A stretch of DNA of 64,000 nt from Loripinus fragilis (GCA_964019695.1 OZ026515.1:72551644-72615643), one strand, 5' to 3'. Counted from the first letter of the stretch, positions 49,010-60,852 are shown. Numbers and translations: made by a program. The notes: generated from the letters alone by a model not told the origin.

Positions 49010-49165
49010 TCACATCAGCGATCAGCGAAGGCTCAGGCAAGTATCAAAGTTTGAATGTAGATGAAGGCTCAGACCAAGGATTAGCCCTCCTTGGCCAGAT
49101 GGATACTCTAGCACGGGCGTTTATAAGAATCATCTGCGCATATGCATAATAGTCCGGTGGAAAAC
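49010..49165. repeat. relic of the 'gcatatgc' hairpin repeat
   Basis: 'gcgatcagcgaaggctcagg', 'gatgaaggctcagaccaagg', 'gggcgtttataag' and 'atctgcgcatatgcataat' echo words of the elements at 13690 and 56070, but the hairpin arms are degraded. Confidence 0.45.
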
Positions 49166-49249
49166 CAGAATGACCTGGAACTTGATTTTAAAGGGTATTT
49201 TATTCGCTGATTCTTTTTGTTTAGGCATTGTACTTGATGAATCCAACTG

Positions 49250-49950
49250 ATGCCACTCTGGCATCATTGAGCGTTTTGAAATGTTAAAGATGGCGTCCAA
49301 GGTGGCCGCCAGTTAGGCTTTAAGGTCTATATGACCAACAGTCTCGATCAAAAGCATTTTAATTTTGACTTTTAATGAATGTTAGAAACTAAATGATACA
49401 CACAATTAAAATGGAACATTGATATGATTCAGTTGGTTGAAATATTGAAAATGGCGTCCAAGATGGCCGTCAGTTAGACTTGTAAGACCTATATGACCAA
49501 CATACTCGGTAAAAACGTATTTATTATGACTTTTTATGGATGTGTAGAGGCTAAATGATGCAAACGATTAAATTGAAACATAGTTTTAATTCAGAAGGTT
49601 GAAAGTTTAAAGATGGCGTCCAAGATGGCCGTCAGCTAGATATCTTAGACCTATCTGACCAATAAACTGGAAATAAAGCATTTTAATTTAAACTTTTTAA
49701 GGATGTTTAGAGGCCTAATAATACAGAAAATTAAAATGGAGCATTGGTTTGATTCAGAGGGTTGAAATATTTAAGATGGTGTCCAAGATAGCCGCCATTT
49801 TAAAGCAAAATTCAATCTGAAATTAAAATCGCAGTTAATAACTATTTTCTGATAGTTTTCAGCAGCTGTTGTATGTTTGGAGAATTTGACAGGCATGTTG
49901 TTTTTCAGCGTTGTAAAATATTCAAGATGACGTCCAAGATGATAGCAATA
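49250..49950 (+). repeat. 162-bp tandem repeat with paired 'AAGATGGC' motifs
   Basis: The core 'atggcgtccaagatggccg' or a variant starts at 49290, 49451, 49613 and 49776, with a decayed fifth copy near 49926 (spacings 161, 162, 163, 150). Each unit carries 'aagacctatatgaccaa' and 'ggatgt.tagaggctaaatga'. The paired AAGATGGC cores resemble the YY1 consensus; that functional reading is inference. Confidence 0.88.
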
Positions 49951-50330
49951 ACAGGGTGGGGAATGATGCACTGCATGGAAAAAATAACGGACTCTTATTT
50001 TTCCTAATGGTAATGTTTTTTGTCTTTGCTCTGGTAATCGTATTCATTAACCCATGCACCACCTTTGGCCTGATCTAATTATACAATAATATCATTATTT
50101 TCATAAAAGTTCCTACTTTGGGAAAACATTCTGTCAAAAAATTGATAAATGCCAGGGTACACTGAACAGACGGTATCACTGAAAACTTTGTGACCAAAGA
50201 ACAAACCTTTTTTGAATCAAAGTGCGGACAAAAATTCAGCTGGAAAATTGTATATGGATGGATAAAATTACCAAAAAAGAAAGAAAATACTATTTACTTA
50301 TGGAGTGCAGTGTATCAACACAAAAATTAG
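49951..50330. other. unassigned intergenic DNA
   Basis: Nothing supportable was found. Confidence 0.4.
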
Positions 50331-50446
50331 GGAGTGCATTGGCTCAGTGGTAGAGTGCTTGACTCGAGGCCGAGGGGCCGCGGGTTTGAGCCTCACCGGC
50401 GTCACTGCGTTGTGGTCCTTGAGCAAGACACATTTATCCTAGCATC
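50331..50446 (+). mobile_element. tRNA-derived SINE, family 1, 3'-truncated
   Basis: Box A 'tggctcagtggtagagtg' and box B 'gggtttgagcctcacc' are intact. The body continues to 'cacatttatcctagc' and then stops, lacking the proline-like spacer and the 'gggacgtaaag' tail. No clear target duplication is visible. Confidence 0.85.
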
Positions 50447-51686
50447 ATTTACAATACCGTGAAAATGTGCACTTTCTACTTCCACCCCTCATTTTACGTC
50501 TTTATTCTTGGTGCCGTTTAGACCAGACTTTGAGAAAATGCGAAAATTGTATTTTGTTACTATATCAGTTTGAAGGGCTAAAAACATATTTTGATTGATT
50601 CTACAACTGTGTTTAACCATCAAAAAATGTACAGGGAGACACTTTAGTTACGCACCACTTTTTCAGGGCCCACATTTTTTGACAAAAATGCTTGAATCGA
50701 ACATTCTCTATGATAATTTACTTATTGGCATTTATCTGTTTGATGACATCGAAAAATTATCTGAATCACTCATGCGAGTCATTCTGCTACGTCAAAGTTA
50801 ATTTTGACAAAAATGCACGTGCAACCTGAACGTCTATATTTTTATTTGCGTTTTGCGCTAGGCTCGTTGTGACAGAAAAACACCAAAAACAATTATTGTA
50901 TTCAAGTAAACCCCCTTTTTTGGGGTAGTTGAATTCAATAACACTGTTACTTTTTAAAGAAATGCTCGTTTTGACGTGATATTAACGTCAGTTACAATAA
51001 TCAAACAGGTTTTCCTTCATAAATTGTCTTGTTATGAGTCACTTGTTGATATACAAGTATCAAAACACTAAAAAATCTTATCATTGACATGTCTTATAGC
51101 ATTGGTAATAGTGACGTCATCACTTACGTCAACACCGTGACGCCAATAAATCCATTAATATTTTTATAAAGATAAATGGCTGATACATTGGTGTGTTAAA
51201 ATGACATTACAAAAGAGGTGTTTTGATAACTAGTTTACTCAGAATCATACGAAATTTTATCTCACTTTAAAGAACGTACTAAAAAAACTTTTTTTAAACC
51301 TTGCCCAGCTGGGAGCCAAAATAGTAAAACATTTAGAAAATGATCAAATTAACAAACACATTCCAGTCTTGGATACTGCCAAGAATAAATCGATTCTAAT
51401 GTCTGGCATAGCAGATATTCGACTCTGAAAAAAGTGCAATATGATCCGAGTTTCATTCGAAATAATACAATTTGAAATGGTGTTTTGAGGGTAGTGCCCT
51501 TCAAGATCCATTTTCTCATTCGATTCTGATCTGATCACAATAAAATTTCATTGGCTAATGCAAATATAGATGCGCTTTACGCTGGTCTCAGATTAGAAAT
51601 ATCCTGTTTCTTTTTCGAGTAATTTTACATTTTATAAGTGGTGCATTACTAAAGTTGCTCACTGTAAAATAGATTTATCTAACCAT
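50447..51686. other. unassigned intergenic DNA
   Basis: Short frames at 50595 and 51344 carry no recognised domain. Confidence 0.4.
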
Positions 51687-52972
51687 ATGCCAGCACAGGC
51701 ACCTCAGCATAACGGTCAACAAAATAGCACAATCAGTTACAACCAACAGCCCTTGAATACAAATGATACTGACAGTGGAACTCCTGTGTGGGCAATAAAT
51801 CTGATGCAAAATTTGGGCCAGCAATTGCAAACTATCCAACAACAACTTGAGGGACAAAACCAGCAATGGCAAGCCATCGAATCAAAAATATAACACCAAA
51901 ACGTCCGAATGACAAATATGGAGACTCAGATGAGCCAACTAAATATACTGAAACAAAGTGTTAACAAAACCACCAATAAAGTTGAAAACTTGGATACGGA
52001 CAAAAAATCAATGCAAATAAAGATTAGTAAATATGATAGAAGTATTCAAAACTACAGTGATCTATGTGATGATATAACCTCTTCAAATAGCCAAACCGAA
52101 GCACAGATAAGTCAAATACTAGAAAAAGTAAACACACTCGAAGGTTACCAACATCAACTTGAAGATAAATTATCACAAACTGATGAAAAATTAATTGACA
52201 TTCAATGGAGAGCCATGCGTGAAAACTTGATCTTTACTGGAATACCAGAATCAGACATACGACATGGTGAACAAGAGAACTGTGAGGCACTAATAAAAGA
52301 GTTCTTAATATCGGAAATGCACATACATACTGATATACAATTTGATAGGGTACACCGACTTGGAAAATTTAGACCAAATCAGAACTATCCAAGACCAATC
52401 ATCGCCAAATTCACAAATTATAAGATAAAGAGTATGTCAGAAGGGCTGCACCAAAAACACTTATAGGGACACAGTTTCGAGTAAATGAACATTTTCCTCA
52501 GGAAATTGAAAATAAAAGGAAACAGCTATACCCCGAAACTAAAAGAGCCAGACAGAACAAAAATAACGAAGTGAGATTGGTCCGCGATAAACTGTTCATA
52601 AATGGAAGACAATTTATACCAAATACAACCAATAGTCAAAACAATACATGGCAAAATAACCCTGGTTATCGTAAGAATAGTTGCACAAACTCGGGAATCC
52701 AATTGGAATCTGAAAATAGAAGATCGTTTAATCAACAGCCAAGATATATTAACAATTACAGACAACAGCCAAATCAGAATCAGTCCGAAATTCAGAATTT
52801 TGAACCCCAAAAAATAGCCCGAGCCTACGTATGTGTGAAAATATCAGAGTACCCCCCTGGGCATATACTGTGTAAATACAATATAGACGTTTACCTTTTG
52901 AAAGATTTGCTGGGTCATACTTTAAACGGAAAAAATGAAGCATCCCCGTTTGCGTGCGCAAGCATATACTGA
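51687..52972 (+). pseudogene. broken L1-type LINE ORF1 (RNA-binding protein)
   Basis: Family role: ORF1 proteins of L1-like retrotransposons form coiled-coil trimers that coat element RNA. Three pieces lie in order. Segment 1 (51687-51890) is Gln-rich (QNLGQQLQTIQQQLEGQNQQ) and ends in an in-frame TAA at 51891-51893. Segment 2 (51909-52463, same frame) continues a heptad-like coiled coil, then an RRM-like stretch with WRAMRENLIFTGIPE and FDRVHRLGKFRPNQNYPRP. At about 52436 the frame shifts by one, and segment 3 continues with VNEHFPQEIENKRKQLYP and EVRLVRDKLFINGRQF, the usual C-terminal domain, into an Asn/Gln-rich tail. The last 50 codons (after about 52815) no longer look like ORF1. No endonuclease or reverse transcriptase (ORF2) follows. 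The copy is dead, with one stop and one frameshift. Confidence 0.82.
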
Positions 52973-53293
52973 TCAGACAGACCGAATTAGACAGTCTTAG
53001 ATAAACCTATTTTACATTCTTTGATGGTAAAACACCGGCAGTTGTGGAAACAATAAATAAAATGCTTTTTAGCCCTCCATCTGATATAGTATTAGAATAC
53101 AATTTTTGGAGTAGTTATGTTAAACCATATTTATCTCCCCTTTGCCCTCGGTTCGAAAATCATTAAACATGTTTTTGAAAAATTGATATGTATATCCGGT
53201 CATAGTCACGAAAAGTATTGCAAAAATCACAGTTTAAAATTTTGACCTTTTCACGCCTAAACAGGACATCTCCTTATTTGGTTTAGCTTGTTT
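52973..53293. other. unassigned DNA downstream of LINE ORF1
   Basis: I looked for an ORF2 start in three frames and saw none. Confidence 0.45.
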
Positions 53294-53438
53294 TGTTTGT
53301 TTGTTTGATTTGATTCTTTACGTCCCATCAACAATCTTTCAGTTATAAAGGGACGGGTCTTCCTGGGTTGAACCAGTACTAAGCTAAGATTAATGTTCTT
53401 GCTCAAGGACACAACGCAGTGACGCCGGTGAGGCTTGT
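53294..53438 (-). mobile_element. tRNA-derived SINE, family 1, 5'-truncated (reverse)
   Basis: The plus strand runs 'gatttgattctttacgtccc', 'cctgggttgaaccagtacta', 'ctcaaggacacaacgcagtg' and 'acgccggtgaggctt', where it stops. The tRNA-like box A half is absent, consistent with incomplete reverse transcription. Confidence 0.85.
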
Positions 53439-54308
53439 AAGATGTGACAAACCTTTGATGACACGGTACGAATCAATGACATACGGACTCTAACAGAACA
53501 GAACTTTATTGATAACTATACTCATACATCTCAGGCTACGACCAGGTGGCACATGAAATAGACATAACATATATGAATACAGTGTATTAGAAGTACAAAA
53601 TTATTGTGTTGGCAATATAATCAAAATCGACAAAAGGAAGAAAATTGACAAGAAAAATCTACAAAGAAAGTTTTCAATCCATTGGTTATTACATCTGAAA
53701 CTCATCGCAACGCAAAAGACACACGAGAAAAAGTCCTCACAGATAACTCGTAAGCAGATTGCCATGGACCTGCTGCATGTATATGTTCATTGTAACATCG
53801 GTTAACCCATTTAAGCCCAATGCCCTCTTTATGGGACATCGGTTGAACCAGCGCAGAAAGTAGCGTTTGATCAGGGTCCTCACTGTTCACGTAAAAAAGT
53901 ACTTTTTACAATTTGAATTGCAAATAACTACCCACCTAAAGTTTGAAATGGATTTGTCCAATTGATAAGGTTGGGAAATTCTATTAGGAATAAATGTGGT
54001 TTTGACCATGCATTCTAGCAAACAAATATTATTGAGTCAGGCTGATATAACTTGTGAAAATATTTGAAGCATTGCTCATCTTAATACGGTCAGTACCCTA
54101 TAACAAACCAGCTTTTTGAAACTGTAAATGGATCATATAACGTTTTATAGAGTATATAAATTATTTTTAATACAAAATTAAAGAGCCATAGGGGATAGTA
54201 ATAATAATTTGTCAAACTGTTTGGATCCCTATGGGATGGCGATATAGTCATCACATAATGCAAATACATTGTATGTCTTTAAAAGTTTAGTAGCTTTGTA
54301 AGCATCTT
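53439..54308. other. unassigned intergenic DNA
   Basis: Nothing supportable was found; the 62-codon minus-strand frame at 53702 has no domain. Confidence 0.4.

Positions 54309-54347
<39 letters not shown>
54309..54347 (+). repeat. (GA)n microsatellite
   Basis: About 19 GA dinucleotides. Confidence 0.97.
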
Positions 54348-54348
<1 letters not shown>

Positions 54349-54370
54349 CTAGTTGCTTAACTTTAATTGT

Positions 54371-54430
54371 GTGGCTCTTTGTCATGGTGCCGTGGGCTAG
54401 TCTCATTGTGGAATTTCCTGGTCATACTGG
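54371..54430 (+). repeat. retroelement tail-like fragment
   Basis: 'gtggctctttgtcatggtgc' and 'gtggaatttcctggtcatac' resemble the 'cggtgcc' ... 'gtggtatttcctgatcatac' end of the fragment at 10544-11358. Confidence 0.45.
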
Positions 54431-54464
54431 CAATTGTTGGCATTTTAAAATGTATGACCAGAAC

Positions 54465-54637
54465 ACTGATCTGAGCAAATGGCATTGTCAACTGATCTGA
54501 GCAAATGGCATTGTCAACTGATCTGAGCAAAAGACATTATCAACTGTTTTGAGCAAATGGCATTGTCGACTGATCTGAGCAAAAGACATTATCAACTGCT
54601 TTGAGCAAATTGAATTGTCAACTGATCTGAGCAAAAA
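54465..54637 (+). repeat. 26-bp minisatellite, six to seven copies
   Basis: The unit 'actgatctgagcaaatggca' plus 'ttgtca' starts at 54465, 54491, 54517, 54543, 54569, 54595 and 54621. Variants alternate 'atggcattgtca' with 'aagacattatca'. The minus-strand frame across it is an artefact. Confidence 0.93.
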
Positions 54638-55754
54638 AAATGCCTTATTTGTTGGTATTTTGATATTGATGTAGAGTGCAACTTCCATGCTTATGTGAAT
54701 TGAGCATGAACAAGTTAAATAACCTGGGGACCAATTTGTTAATGCACCAATCATCATTTTTACATGGGACGACTCTAATACGGGTACAGCGTTGCAAATA
54801 AATTGCATTTAAATTCATTATCTTAATTTCATTTAAATTCAGATTTCTGATAATTAACACACGTTGAATTAGATTAAACATAAATAATAAATTCAAAGAT
54901 GACCGGATATATTCTCTCGTGCAGTTGGCGACAGATGATACATACTTCAATAATGCGTGACAATTATCCGGTGATTTGTATGGAAAATTAGACGGCAACA
55001 TGTCAGTATCAATGCACATGACGCACTCAAAGAATAGTTTCAGTTTTAATTAGATTTAGAAATAATGACAGGAATTATGACAAATATCCAATGCGGATTA
55101 ATATCCTAATAAACTAAGTGTCAGCTTGCGATCTTTTCCAGCGAAGATAGCAATTAATACCATATCTTGTGTACCATTTTGTTGGTTCGGCCACGACCAC
55201 TGACTCATTATTGGGTGATTTAAGAAAGTAAGATCCTATAAAGCATTCCTGTATTATTTGGAAGCACGTATTACTGAAATATTAACTATTGCAAACAACT
55301 CGAGGTTACAACACAGGTCACATACTCCTACCCGAATATCCGCCCGGCCAGTGTCCTTTCAACTGTGTTGAGTAATCCAAAAGGGGTTTCAAGGTACATG
55401 TATAATAACTTTGCAAATGGCTGCTGACTTGGTTTCAATTAATCGAATCTGTAATATTTTTCAAAACATATTCTGTGTGCTTTAAAAGTTATTTTTAACT
55501 TCTGTTGATGAATTGCTAACATTTGTAACAGCATTTTAAAAGGTTTTAACAATTTAACAACAGCAGACTCTATAGTGCGAAGATGTGGTCAGTACACTGA
55601 TAGTTGTTGAGTTATTGATGCTTCCGTTGGCCATGTTCAGTTCTGACTGTGTGATGCAGTGCGTTGTGTCTTTTCTAGATTAGCAATCATCACGTCGAAG
55701 AAAGCAAAGCTGGATACTTTGCCTATTGTGTTATTGTTTGCATATGTTCCATGC
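54638..55754. other. unassigned intergenic DNA
   Basis: The 124-codon minus-strand frame at 54645-55019 has no recognised domain, signal peptide or coding-like neighbour. I leave it uncalled. Confidence 0.4.
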
Positions 55755-56030
55755 GCGGATTCGGAGGGGGGGGGGGGGGGGCAGGCGTTAGCCCCCCTGA
55801 AAAATCGCAAAAATAAAGCGTTTCTTAGCAATTCTCGTCCGGATCCCATAAAAAATCTATCAAGCCAGCATTCGATGTTTGGCCAACATCGGCACGCCAG
55901 CGAAACGCCATTTAAATGGCGTTTCGCTTGCGGGCCGATGATGGCCCGCTTATAGTATTATTCGGATCCTTACTCCCCTCATCAACTAAAAGAAAACGTT
56001 GTCAAAGTTGGACCCCCCTCAGACAAAACT
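55755..56030. mobile_element. G-tract MITE-like repeat with long central hairpin
   Basis: A run of about 18 G (near 55767-55784) starts the block, and 'ggacccccctcagac' near 56009 ends it. In the middle, 55881-55946 is a 66-bp loopless palindrome with about 3 mismatches per 33-bp arm ('cgaaacgccatttaaatggc' at its centre). The layout parallels 21895-22105, though the termini are too degenerate to prove a TIR. Confidence 0.5.
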
Positions 56031-56069
56031 TCTATGTTGACTTATCCAACAGGACAAGAGGTCTAATTG

Positions 56070-56240
56070 GTCTGACCCCTCATCTGCATCCCAACTTAGT
56101 GTACGTGATCAGCGAAGGCTCTCATGAGTCTGTGCATATGCTCACAACTGCCTGGTCTGCGATAAGTACCGAAATGATCTCGCTTCGCTGGATACGTCAG
56201 TATGGACGCTTATTAGAAGCAGTTGCGCATGGACATTGAT
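56070..56240. repeat. third copy of the 'gcatatgc' repeat, degenerate hairpin
   Basis: 'catctgcatcccaacttagt', 'gagtctgtgcatatgctcac', 'gcgataagtaccgaaatgat' and 'cgctggatacgtcagtatgg' match, in order, words of 13690-13870 and 21230-21420. Confidence 0.55.
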
Positions 56241-57146
56241 GCTAAATCTCGTTCCATGGCCCATATAAAAAGATCCATGTACTTGGTAATGGCTGCTCCA
56301 TACGTTAAGGCTGCACTGATCAGTTTCGTATTGGGATGTACGATGGTCGGACAGTACAAAAGCCTGCCTTAAAATTATGATGGCTGGTGTCAATAATTCT
56401 GAATTTTAATATTTCTTTATTTAAAAAGAGTTTTTACAAATGGAAATTGCGTTACATGACATAAAAAATATAGCTAAATTTCGACTCTGTATGCTCAGTG
56501 GTAGAGGGAGATAATGCAGACAGAATCATTTTCAGGTGGGTAAATTTGAACACAGAATTTTGGTGATTTTTCTAAGGAAAGTAACGAAAAAGTTATTGGT
56601 TACCGTCACTTCTGATATTATTTTTCATGGTAGTGTCCTACCAATCTACACACTCATGTGTGTGAATGGTTGGGCGCTTGCGGGTATTTTTTTACAATCA
56701 GATAAACCAAAGGGGCCCTATGGAATTATGTAGGAAAAACAGTGGGTGAGGTATAGTGTCTATTACATGGCTGGCTTGTATTGGACCATCGGACCACCAA
56801 ACTATATCATTAGTTTTGGCTCATGTATGGTTACCTTTGATATAGAACATTTGTAAATAATTTTTCATAGTAACCAAAAATTATCTTTCCAATAACGCCA
56901 CCCCCGAAGCCCCAAAATTTGCCGAAAAAACTGGTCCGTGCAGCATTGTTCCTTACTTTTCAGCTTGACTATGTTTTAGTTCAACTAAGGTAGTTTCCAT
57001 CATTATACTCGCATTCCGGGAAGAAAATAATTATAAGAAGGGAAACAAAAACAAGACAAGATCATAACACGTGTAGAGTTTCAACTTCCTTCAATAATTG
57101 CCCCAATAATATCCTTTTTTCTAAAAAAAGATCAAACTACCGAAGA
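56241..57146. other. unassigned intergenic DNA
   Basis: No gene is visible. A 'gtggtagagggagataatgc' word near 56500 recalls the mollusc-style 'ggagataact' motif, but nothing further supports an element. Confidence 0.35.
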
Positions 57147-57187
57147 CACACACACACACACACACGCACACGCACACGCACACACAT
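57147..57187 (+). repeat. (CA)n with CG interruptions
   Basis: About 20 CA-type dinucleotides with regular 'cgcaca' variants. Confidence 0.95.
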
Positions 57188-58978
57188 GATTATTCAAATA
57201 TAGAGACACCCTACAAAATGTGTCAATACATATATTGACTCTATGAATCCATACCAAGCGCTTCCATGCCACATTGTATCTTACGTTACATGTAACATGG
57301 TAGCCCAATTTTGAATTAAGTTATGCTGACCCAAACATCAAATATCTATGGTAAGACAGCTGAAGCAAAATAAAGTGCGAGGAATCGTAAATGTTGACAT
57401 ATCATTATGTATTGAAAAATCACGCCTCAACAGACTTTATAAGTTTACACGCTCGGTTTCATTGAGTCCGTTCACGAGGATTAATGGAAAGTGTTACAAC
57501 TACTACGCTCCTGCCTTATTCTGTTTTCTGCCAGAGCCCAATATTCCTGAAGGACCAGATTGTAAAAATATATCAACACTATATTAATATATGGGAGCAT
57601 TTCTGCCATCTTAAAATGGCACAAGGACAATTGTTGCGACCTTTAAATCTTCTGAAAAAGCACCAATCCTTCTGAAATAGAGAACATACACGATATGGTG
57701 TCCGAAAATAGTGATGTATGTCATACTTTACGACTATAGTGCATCAGTCAGTAACCCATAACTTTGCAGATCTTCGAAAAATCTTAACAGAAGAACAATT
57801 TGAACATGTTCTTTAAAACAAAAGCTGTACAAGTCAACGTATACCAGTATGTACTAAGAAACGATAACGGAGATTTTTCCTGTTTCTGGATTAGCTATTT
57901 AGATATGGTGGAAATACTGTTTGGCCTAATCAGTGCTTCGAAGGAGGGTTACTGGATGCTCCATCTGGCTACGATAAAAGCAGTAATACCATGGATGTTC
58001 ACATATAATAGACTAAACTATGCAAAATACCTACCAGTATACTATAATCAGATGCTAAACTTACATATCGTACATTAAAGAGAATATGAGCATTTGAAGT
58101 ATGGAGGAATGTCTGTACAATTTGGGATGGCAAACACATTTGGACGTATACCTGTTGATCAAGCAATTAAGGAAACAGCAAACAAAGACACATAGACACA
58201 TGGGGGCACGAATTTGATTCAGTTTAAACCCTGGAGCAGCAGGCAAATGCTTCATAACGGCAGCGTATAGAAGTATTTTTTTGCAAAATTTGAGGGAACC
58301 GGTCCAAAAAAGGCCCCTAGGTGTTTTTCAGACAGATTTAGAACCAGCAAGAAAAAAATAGATACACTAAGAACCCATGCTACTAGAAACGACGTGGGTG
58401 AACCCATTTTCCACACAATATGACGTAATCTCAGTTTCGACTGCATCTACAGCACCAAAAGGTGTTAAACGTGGCCTTATTAATGCAAGAGAGAAAGAAG
58501 GAAAGGCTTATGATGAATTACGCTTGAAGAGAATGCATATAAGGACTTCTATGAAAGGCAGCCTAAACTACAGTTCAAGACCTTCAGAGCCCTTAAAATT
58601 CAAAAAAAGACAAATTTTCCTAGAAAAGATGTCATTCTAAAAGCAAATTATTTGGAAATATTGGTTTGGTTGCTACAACTCGTAATCTGGATATGAGGGA
58701 AGCTGTGAAACATCCTTAAGGCACATTACCTTGAGCATTGTCTAACTGTGATTACTTTCAAGAAAACAAACAAATCAACTCTAGCACGACATATTGAAAG
58801 TAGGGTAGAACCAGCCGAATCTATTTCATTGCCATCAATATGCATCATAGATAGTATGAAATATGTATAGTATGTAGATAGTATGAGCTTGGTAAATAAG
58901 ATAAGTGGCGACATTGCTGAGAGCATATTCATGATTGCAATACAGTCAGGAAATGCCTGTAGCAGAATAGACTATAGG

Positions 58979-59119
58979 GATCACACATGTTCTTTTCATG
59001 CATTAACATTTGCCGGGTCCCGATGAAGCTGTTTGAACACGAGGCCGTCAGGCCTAGTGTTCAAACATCGTCCGAGGGACCCGGCAAGTGTCAATGTAAT
59101 GAAATAAACATGTGTGATC
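58979..59119. mobile_element. palindromic MITE inside the decayed gene
   Basis: The arms 58979-59046 and 59050-59119 are reverse complements. The outer part is 'gatcacacatgtt', the inner part 'tgccgggtcccgatgaagct' against 'cgtccgagggacccggca', and the apex 'gaggccgtcaggcct'. It falls between two recognisable parts of the pseudogene. The foreign DNA may extend to about 59410, where homology resumes. Confidence 0.75.
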
Positions 59120-60123
59120 GTTATTCTTGCATATTTCACCTGATTTCAGCATAAATCGCGCTGAAAACGTCGCTTAAACATTAAATATCCCTTTTCTTAA
59201 ACTTGATTTCTCAAAACAAAATGGCGTCAGCGTCAAACTTTCGAACGTCATTACGTCGCCACAACGTCATACATACGCGTGCAACGTTTTCGCGAACGAT
59301 AACATCGGCGAAATGATCAGTCACGTCCACAAAGCTTTCCAGTGTCACGTCGTGCATGCAAATCAGGGCCCAGTTTAGGCTTTTTCAAGTTAAAGCCATG
59401 GTCAAACAGCACGTGAATCTCATGATTTGAATATGGTTTTTGCGGCTTCAAACAGCTTCCCGCAACGAATTCCCATGCAAGAAATTGTGTTTTATGTCTA
59501 TAATGACAATTCAATCAAAACAACAGAGCGTGAGGATAGAGAAGCTACTGGCTTAGCCTGTGGTAGTATGGTGGTATCGTTGCTGGTCAGAAGATACAAC
59601 AGTGGAGGAGACTGCTGAGAAGTTCAGCAAGTAGAACTGCCCTCATCAAATTTCTTTGCCATGCATGGAGAAATGATCCATACCCAGAGAAGCTTGGAAG
59701 CAAACGACTCTTCATTACATGTGGGAAACAGTGTATCACAGTCACTAAAGATAGCACTAAAGATAGCACTGAGACGTTGATGAACTAACTACCTCCCAAA
59801 AAGAAGCTGAAACACGAATGTTGCTTAACACCAAACATAATTCCAGTAACTATAGATCCATGGCAGAAGATACAGATGTGTTTATCATTTGCCTTCCAGT
59901 ATTCCATCAGATAAGTGAAATATGTATATCTGATCTGAAACAGAAAACAGACTCACATTGACATTTACAAAGTTGGGTAGTCTCTTGGTGAAGAGATTTA
60001 TAAAGATTTACAAGGAGTTCATGCATTCTTCGGCTGCTACTCAGTCAGCGCCTTTAGTGGTTGCGTAAAAGTCAATGCTCTAAAGCTTGTTATGAAGGGG
60101 GTAGACTGCAGAAGATCCTGGCA

Positions 60124-60225
60124 GGATTGAAAGGGATGACCTCTTGGCTCTTGTTTGTGATGTCTTATGTGATTTTGACACTTTCCCATGTGGTATCCTG
60201 GGCCAGGTATGGTATGATTGGGTAA
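60124..60225 (+). repeat. family C repeat, partial copy 3
   Basis: 'aaagggatgacctcttggct' ... 'tgacactttcccatgtggta' ... 'cctgggccaggtatggta' matches the 3' half of 2529-2845. It sits in tandem with copy 4. Confidence 0.7.
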
Positions 60226-60231
60226 GGTCTT

Positions 60232-60852
60232 GGATTAATGGTGAGGTTGGTACCGTGAAACCAGTTTAAGCCCTCTAGTAATCTTCTTACTGACTTTTCC
60301 AAGGCGGTCTTTCTTTTGTGGATCTTATTTGTTATTTGTATTTATCTTTGCGATACTGCCATGTCTGTTACTTGCAGCTTAGAGGTCACCTGTTGGGAAA
60401 GGGCTGACTTCTTGACTCTCTTGTATGTGATGTTTTCCTGTGTTTTTGTCACTTTCCCATACATATGTATGATGCCCTGTGTCAGGCGTGGTACTTTGTT
60501 TGTTTGTTTTCTTGCTTTACGTCCCAAGTCAACAGCTATGGTCATGGCGGGACGGTCAGTTCACTTAACCACACTTTTCCTGGGCAGGCTTGAACAAGCA
60601 TCTAACTAGTAATTCGTGCACATACTTTCACTTGTAACTGACAACAACCCTTCTTGAATGAATCAGCGGAAGGGAGGAGAATGACCGTAGAAATTATTTC
60701 ATGATCAATCTCCACGAAATTATGGTACCTGGCTGGCATCGAACTCACGACCCCTGGATCTGCAGTCAGACACTTAACAGACTGTGCTACGTGGCCCGGC
60801 AGGTGTGGTATTTGATTGTATCTATTACTGATCTTTGCATTCTTTCTTACGC
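60232..60852 (+). repeat. family C repeat, copy 4, split by a SINE
   Basis: The 5' part (60232-60497) runs from 'taatggtgaggttggtacc' to 'caggcgtggtactttg'. The 3' part resumes at 60800 with 'caggtgtggtatttgattg' and ends at 'cattctttcttac'. Together they align with 2529-2845. The split is a SINE insertion. Confidence 0.78.
60498..60799 (-). mobile_element. tRNA-derived SINE, family 2 (reverse)
   Basis: On the minus strand the head shows 'tagcacagtctgttaagtg' (box A-like) and 'cgtgagttcgatgcc' (box B-like). The tail is 'gggacgtaaagcaagaaaac' and an aaac repeat, similar to the family 1 tail. Flanks 60483-60497 and 60800-60813 read 'cagg.gtggta.tt' on both sides, a duplication of about 14 bp with two differences. 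The minus-strand 87-codon frame here is not a gene. Confidence 0.82.

Noticed and set aside
54645..55019. 124-codon minus-strand ORF
   Set aside because: No motif or signal recognised. It overlaps another frame and adjoins a minisatellite.
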